From Deltaproteobacteria bacterium HGW-Deltaproteobacteria-15 (GTDB lineage Bacteria > Desulfobacterota > DSM-4660 > Desulfatiglandales > HGW-15), in the NCBI GenBank assembly GCA_002840535.1, contig PHBH01000011.1:1-64000 (forward strand): a stretch of 64,000 nt of DNA, in the 5' to 3' direction. The position numbers were made by a program, and so were the translations under genes. The notes under the pieces were generated by a model. The model was not told where the DNA came from. It was given only the letters and a program-made list of their open reading frames with translations, and searched no databases. This document shows positions 60,083 to 64,000 of the stretch, piece by piece; position 1 is the stretch's first letter; each line of letters opens with the position of its first letter.

Positions 60083-61309
60083 ATGACTACTGCGGTTACA
60101 GCCGTTTTTCTCTTGACCTACGCCCTTATTGTATCGCGACGATTGCGCCTTCTCCCCATTGGAAGGCCCGCAGGCGCCCTGGTGGGCGCCGTTCTCATGA
60201 TTTCGATAGGGGCGCTCAGCCCCGTGGAAAGCTATGAAGCCATAGACCACGACACCATCGTCCTTCTTTTCGGAACCATGGCTCTCACGGTTTACCTCGA
60301 GCGGGCGGGCTTCTTCGATTGGCTTGCCATCAGAATGATTTCCATCTGCCCCACCGGGATTTCTTTTCTCTTCGGCACGGTTCTGCTCTCGGGCGCTCTT
60401 TCAGCACTTCTTGTCAACGACACGGTCTGTCTCTTCCTCACACCCGTAATCATCAGCGCGTGCAGAACCGGCGGGCTGCCCATGGGTCCCTACCTGATCG
60501 CACTGGCCACTTCCGCCAACATCGGAAGCGCGGCCACCCTTGTTGGGAATCCGCAGAACATGATCATTGGAAGCATGAGCGGTTTTTCTTTTTCTTCGTT
60601 TTTCCTCTTCGCAGGTCCGGCCGCAGCAGCAGGGCTGATTGTAAACAGCGGCTTGCTGTGGGTCTATTACAGGCGGCAGTTGACGGGAAGGATGCTGAAG
60701 ATCCCTCCAACGAACGGGATAAAGGATCGGCGCAGATTCTTCCTCACCCTGCTTGTCACCGGAGGGGTCATTGCGGGTTTTTTTGCCGGCTTACATCTTG
60801 GCTACACGGCAGTTGCAGGAGCAGTCATATTGGTTGTAGCAGACCGGCGCGATCCAAGGGACGTGTTCTCCCGGGTGGACTGGTCCCTTCTTCTCTTTTT
60901 CTGTTGTCTCTTTATCGTGGTGGCCGGCCTTGCAAAGACAGGGATCATCGAGAGGGCATGGGGGATAAGCGCGCCCTATTTCGTACTCTCCGAGACATCC
61001 GGCCTCGCCTCCTTTTCAGCCCTGGTCACATTCGGCTCCAACCTGATCTCCAATGTGCCCATGGTCATGCTCACGGGTCCGCATCTCCATGAACTGGGAT
61101 CGGTTGATTTGGGTTGGGTGCTCCTTGCCTTCGTCTCCACCATAGCAGGCAACCTCACCCTGCTCGGCTCGGTGGCAAACATCATTGTGGCCGAAAGGGC
61201 AAGGGAGGACTATACGCTCGGTTTTCGGGAATACCTGCGCTTCGGGGCTCCCTCGACTGTCCTTGTAATGATTGTCGGAGTATGTGTGATTTATTTTCTG
61301 ATGAGATGA
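60083..61309 (+). CDS. ArsB/CitM-type (SLC13-like) ion transporter
   Basis: 408 residues, around ten membrane helices. ATG at 60083 preferred over an upstream TTG. Conserved family segments: DHDTIVLLFGTMALTVYLER, ALLVNDTVCLFLTPVI (first hairpin), ANIGSAATLVGNPQN (family signature) and, in the second half, FGSNLISNVPMVMLTGPHL with GNLTLLGSVANIIV. The inverted repeat of two hairpin/signature units is typical of ArsB, NhaD and citrate transporters. The ion cannot be assigned; no arsenic genes are nearby. Confidence 0.85.
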   Translation: MTTAVTAVFLLTYALIVSRRLRLLPIGRPAGALVGAVLMISIGALSPVESYEAIDHDTIVLLFGTMALTVYLERAGFFDWLAIRMISICPTGISFLFGTVLLSGALSALLVNDTVCLFLTPVIISACRTGGLPMGPYLIALATSANIGSAATLVGNPQNMIIGSMSGFSFSSFFLFAGPAAAAGLIVNSGLLWVYYRRQLTGRMLKIPPTNGIKDRRRFFLTLLVTGGVIAGFFAGLHLGYTAVAGAVILVVADRRDPRDVFSRVDWSLLLFFCCLFIVVAGLAKTGIIERAWGISAPYFVLSETSGLASFSALVTFGSNLISNVPMVMLTGPHLHELGSVDLGWVLLAFVSTIAGNLTLLGSVANIIVAERAREDYTLGFREYLRFGAPSTVLVMIVGVCVIYFLMR

Positions 61310-61672
61310 CGGAGTTCGCGGGTGGCGGGTCGAGCGTTGCAGGTGGCAGGTTGCGGGTCGAAAAGACGAACGTCGAACATTGACAATCTCGTAAAAAGTC
61401 GGCATTCCTACGAAGGCCGGAATCCAGATATTCTGCAAAGGATCGAAAAGACTGGATCCCGGCTCCCGGCCTTCGCCGGGACAGGCTTCATTCAGCCGGG
61501 ATGACGAAAAAAGGGTATTTTCGACTTTTTACAAGACCATCAACATTGAATGAAGAACCGAATTCGATTACCCGACATCAGAAACTACACATCGCTTCTC
61601 TTGATTTATCTCTTCCATTCAGAGTTCGATCTTCGACGTTCGATCTTTTGGTGCTCTATGCGATTTTGCGCC
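61310..61672. repeat. Gene-free region containing CTCGTAAAAAGTCG element, copy 2
   Basis: The element occupies 61388-61536 with terminal inverted repeats CTCGTAAAAAGTCG and TCGACTTTTTACAAGA, and an internal stem CGGAATCCAG/CTGGATCCCG-like plus CCCGGCCTTCGCCGGGA. Lies between convergent genes (transporter plus, peptidase minus), where it may terminate both transcripts. A GCGGGTGGCGGGTCGAG tract (61317 on) precedes it. Confidence 0.7.
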
Positions 61673-62812
61673 TTACATGCGCATTGCCAGATTGTAATAG
61701 AATTGCGCGGCAAGGATGGTCTGCCGAAAGGAGACGGATTCATCCCGCGCATGGGCGCTTTCCAGGGATCCGGGCCCGATGAGAACCGGCTTTACCCCGG
61801 CCCTCCACAGCCGGTTGGCGTCGCACTGGCTCACAAACGGCACCGGCGCCCACGAGAGACCGGAACCGAAGAAAACCTCCTTCAGTGTTTCCACAAAGGG
61901 GCCCTTTTCCGGAAGTTCATAGCCGGCGTCAATGGTTGCCAGACGAAGCGATTTCTCGACAGAAGGATACCTCCTCTTCTCGGATTCGATGATCTCCTCC
62001 AGTTCCGCTGCGATTTCTCCAACCGGAGCGACAGGAGGCAGGTGAATGTCCACCCATGCCTCACACCGGTCGGGAACCGCGAACCCTGCACGCGAACTGA
62101 AGACATCACGGATGTTGTACACCAGTGTCGGACGTGTACTCTCCATATATTGGGCGATCCTGGTGATCGTGTGCATCATTACCTCAACCGGATTGCCCCC
62201 TCTGTTTGCCAAAGAGGCATGAACCCTCCTGCCGGCGGTTGAAAGATGGATTTCCAGGTACCCGTAATTGCTCAAACAGGGCCGCATATCCGTCGGCTCT
62301 CCGATGACCGCCCATGGAAATGTGTACTCCTCAACCAGACGCTCGGCCCCATCTCCGTCCTCCTCTTCGCCGACCACAAGACAAAGTGCAACCGGCGGGG
62401 CGGAAATTCCCGCATTCTGAACAGCGAGGTAAGCTTCCACCATGGCGGCACATCCCGCTTTCATATCGGCTGTGCCTAGACCGGTGACTCTGTCGCCATC
62501 TTCCCCATACCCATACTCCTCCAGGTCATAGGCGACGACGGTATCCAGGTGGCCTACGAAAGCAAGACGGGGCTCACCATTTGGCGGCATCAACACCAGA
62601 TTGAAACGATTTTCGTCTACAGGTTGTAGAATGGACTTCAGGCCTCTTCGCCGAAGATACCCAGAGACAAAGTGGAGAATTTCCTCTTCCTTCCCAGAAG
62701 GGCTATAGATATCAACAAGTCTCCTGAGGAGCCTTCCGAGTCTCTGCGGCTGGACCGGCGAAGAGGAATCAACTGTGGTTTTTTCGAATGCGATGATCGG
62801 AGGATTCCCCAT
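61673..62812 (-). CDS. M20-family metallopeptidase/deacylase (ArgE/DapE-like)
   Basis: 379 residues. Metal-site motifs HLDTV near 88-92 and GTADMKAG near 112-119. GEEEDGDG near 151-158 supplies the catalytic and metal Glu, followed by GEPTD, RRVHASLANRGGNPV and the C-terminal GPGSLESAHARDE with the final His. Two-domain M20 architecture of normal length. Hydrolyses N-acyl amino acids or dipeptides. ATG after AGAGGAAACAG; it overlaps the GNAT gene by 44 bases, so an N-acetylation/deacetylation pair is plausible but unproven. Confidence 0.88.
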   Translation of the reverse strand: MGNPPIIAFEKTTVDSSSPVQPQRLGRLLRRLVDIYSPSGKEEEILHFVSGYLRRRGLKSILQPVDENRFNLVLMPPNGEPRLAFVGHLDTVVAYDLEEYGYGEDGDRVTGLGTADMKAGCAAMVEAYLAVQNAGISAPPVALCLVVGEEEDGDGAERLVEEYTFPWAVIGEPTDMRPCLSNYGYLEIHLSTAGRRVHASLANRGGNPVEVMMHTITRIAQYMESTRPTLVYNIRDVFSSRAGFAVPDRCEAWVDIHLPPVAPVGEIAAELEEIIESEKRRYPSVEKSLRLATIDAGYELPEKGPFVETLKEVFFGSGLSWAPVPFVSQCDANRLWRAGVKPVLIGPGSLESAHARDESVSFRQTILAAQFYYNLAMRM

Positions 62813-63332
62813 TCTGTTTCCTCTTGAGGGACTGCTGAAGAGCGGCCAGATTCATTGACAGATAGATGTGCTGCTGGGGATTGCCGAAGCCCTGTTTTCT
62901 GAAGAAGTGGAGAGCAGCAAGGTTCTCAGCCTCCGTATCGACGAGGAGCATTCTTACTCCTGTTTTCAGCATCAGATCTTTAAAACGGTTGAAGAGACGC
63001 TGGGCAACTCCGGACCGGTGATGGGAGGGTTCCACTCCCAGCCAGATCAGGTAGCCGTATTTCCATGCGGAACGACTCTTTGTGACGGTTGTTCCCAACG
63101 CGAAGCCGATGATCCTGTCATCCAGTTCCGCGACCAGGCAGAACTCCGAGTCTGCGTTGAACAGATCCACCACTTCATATTGATCCCAGGTTCTATAAAG
63201 ATTAGGCGCCTCTTCAGCGCTGAACAGCCTTTCACCCAGGTGAAAAACAACAGGCAGATCGTCAATTTCCATCTGCCTGATCTTTATATACGAGCACTTG
63301 CCTTTGGTCGATAAGTCGTCATCGACGAGCAT
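62769..63332 (-). CDS. GNAT-family N-acetyltransferase
   Basis: 187 residues. GNAT fold: IRQMEIDDLPVVFHLGERLF, motif A LGVEPSHHRSGVAQRLF (acetyl-CoA pyrophosphate loop) and motif B LLVDTEAENLAALHFFRKQG. The pattern resembles RimI-type protein or small-molecule acetyltransferases. The C-terminus is basic (LKRKQNGESSDHRIRKNHS). It precedes and overlaps the M20 gene. Confidence 0.85.
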   Translation of the reverse strand: MLVDDDLSTKGKCSYIKIRQMEIDDLPVVFHLGERLFSAEEAPNLYRTWDQYEVVDLFNADSEFCLVAELDDRIIGFALGTTVTKSRSAWKYGYLIWLGVEPSHHRSGVAQRLFNRFKDLMLKTGVRMLLVDTEAENLAALHFFRKQGFGNPQQHIYLSMNLAALQQSLKRKQNGESSDHRIRKNHS

Positions 63333-63357
63333 AACTTCACATCACCTTCCTTTCTAA

Positions 63358-63408
63358 ATGGACAGTTTCTGCAAATCCCGTGCCTGTTAGCACGGATATG
63401 TTGTCCAT
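63358..63408. promoter_or_regulatory. Long hairpin in a divergent promoter region
   Basis: Outer arms ATGGACA/TGTCCAT and inner arms ATCCCGTGC/GCACGGAT enclose the loop CTGTTA. It lies between the divergent GNAT and Sir2-family genes, 26 bases before the GNAT start. It could be an operator or leader hairpin. No ligand or regulator is suggested by the sequence. Confidence 0.4.
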
Positions 63409-63593
63409 TCTAATCTATTGATTGAGAGAATCAAGCGGGTTGTCGGTGGTTGGTGGTTGGCACAGACAACCCGCATCCTTCAGTTTTCGCTGTGCCCTCT
63501 GCCCCTGGTGAATCCGGTCTGCTTCCTTGACACCCCATGTCGGTTATTATACGAGTGAGCTAGTCAAAAGCGAATCAAACCTGGAGGGGCGAT

Positions 63594-64000
63594 GTGAAAA
63601 CCCTGGAGCATCAGATTGAGGAGGCAGCCCGACTGGTTGCCGAGTCGAAGCGAATCATCGTGTTCACCGGAGCAGGGGTGAGCACAGAATCAGGCATTCC
63701 CGATTTCAGGGGACCCGAGGGCCTCTGGAGCAAGTACGATCCGGAGGACTTCACGATTGAGAGGTTTCTCTCGGACAGGGATGTCAGAAAAAAGCACTGG
63801 CAGCTCTTGACCGGAAATGAATTTATTGTTGCAGACGCAAAACCCAATCCGGCTCACTATGCCATCACTGCTCTTCAGGAAATGGGAAAGCTCTATGGTA
63901 TAGTAACGCAGAACGTGGATGGACTCCATCAGAAGGCGGGAGTCCTGGAGAACCTGGTTTTTCAATTACACGGGGATCTGAGTCACGCCAAGTGTCTCGG
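63594..64000 (+). CDS. Sir2-family NAD-dependent protein deacylase (5' part)
   Basis: 135 codons before the window edge; GTG start at 63594 with GGAGGGGC upstream. NAD-binding FTGAGVSTESGIPDFRG near 24-40, TQNVDGLH near 111-118 and the catalytic His in QLHGD near 129. Removes acyl groups from lysine using NAD. No ORF was listed because the frame is open at the edge; length and zinc site cannot be checked. Divergent from the GNAT gene; an acetylation-deacetylation relation between them is only suggestive. Confidence 0.88.
   Translation, partial: MKTLEHQIEEAARLVAESKRIIVFTGAGVSTESGIPDFRGPEGLWSKYDPEDFTIERFLSDRDVRKKHWQLLTGNEFIVADAKPNPAHYAITALQEMGKLYGIVTQNVDGLHQKAGVLENLVFQLHGDLSHAKCL

Noticed and set aside
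1..64000. CRISPR arrays, tRNA or rRNA genes
   Set aside because: No regularly spaced direct repeats with unique spacers and no cloverleaf or rRNA-like sequence were seen. The short GGAATAATGG and AGCAGTA tracts are simple repeats without spacers.

Overview
The window comes from a Gram-negative bacterium. Outer-membrane lipoproteins, a LolA-type carrier, LpxL-like acyltransferases, a MipA/OmpV protein and a soluble histidine kinase all fit. Gene content, several cobalamin-type radical SAM enzymes and abundant small palindromic intergenic repeats suggest a Desulfobacterota (deltaproteobacterial) genome. That is inference, because there is no rRNA or other phylogenetic marker here.

Left end (1-5.2 kb, minus strand): a short integron cassette array without a visible integrase. 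Two attC-like sites are recognisable, and each is interrupted by a group II intron. One intron is complete (1593-3529) and carries its reverse transcriptase; the other runs off the left edge. The first cassette holds a soluble histidine kinase coupled to a receiver domain fused to a nucleoside-deoxyribosyltransferase/TIR-like domain. The second holds another protein with the same kind of C-terminal domain. This looks like a signalling or conflict (defence) cargo.

5.6-21.3 kb (minus strand): a membrane protein with two L7/L12-like domains, an acyl-CoA synthetase, a lipoprotein, then a tight five-gene operon of exported proteins (Sel1-repeat lipoprotein, TPR protein, a 1401-residue protein with repeated Ig-like domains, a secreted protein and a DUF3298-like protein), and one more exported protein.

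21.6-56.6 kb: the main feature, a roughly 35 kb lipid/polyene biosynthetic cluster in several divergent operons. It contains four acyl carrier proteins, five catalytically complete ketosynthases plus two ketosynthase-like domains lacking the active cysteine, one ketoreductase, three different dehydratases, two thioesterases, one phosphopantetheinyl transferase (fused to a dehydratase), one acyl-activating ligase, two LpxL-like and one PlsC-like acyltransferase, and a single-chain fatty acid kinase. Glycosyltransferases, an LolA/DUF3261/MMPL export module and five radical SAM enzymes (three of cobalamin type) complete it. The inventory resembles an aryl polyene cluster but has no ammonia lyase. 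With no enoyl reductase and no malonyl transferase here, the chain is probably left unsaturated. The radical SAM enzymes suggest further C-C bond chemistry such as methylation or ring formation, as proposed for ladderane-type clusters. A carrier-bound chain would be built, modified, transferred to a glycerolipid or sugar head group and moved to the outer membrane.

56.6-64 kb: ordinary genes: a secreted esterase, a small membrane-anchored protein, a MipA/OmpV-like outer-membrane protein, an ArsB/CitM-type transporter, an M20 peptidase, a GNAT acetyltransferase and the start of a Sir2 deacylase.

Intergenic space is rich in dispersed palindromic elements of at least five families. Two copies of one of them lie in opposite orientation 17 kb apart inside the biosynthetic cluster.
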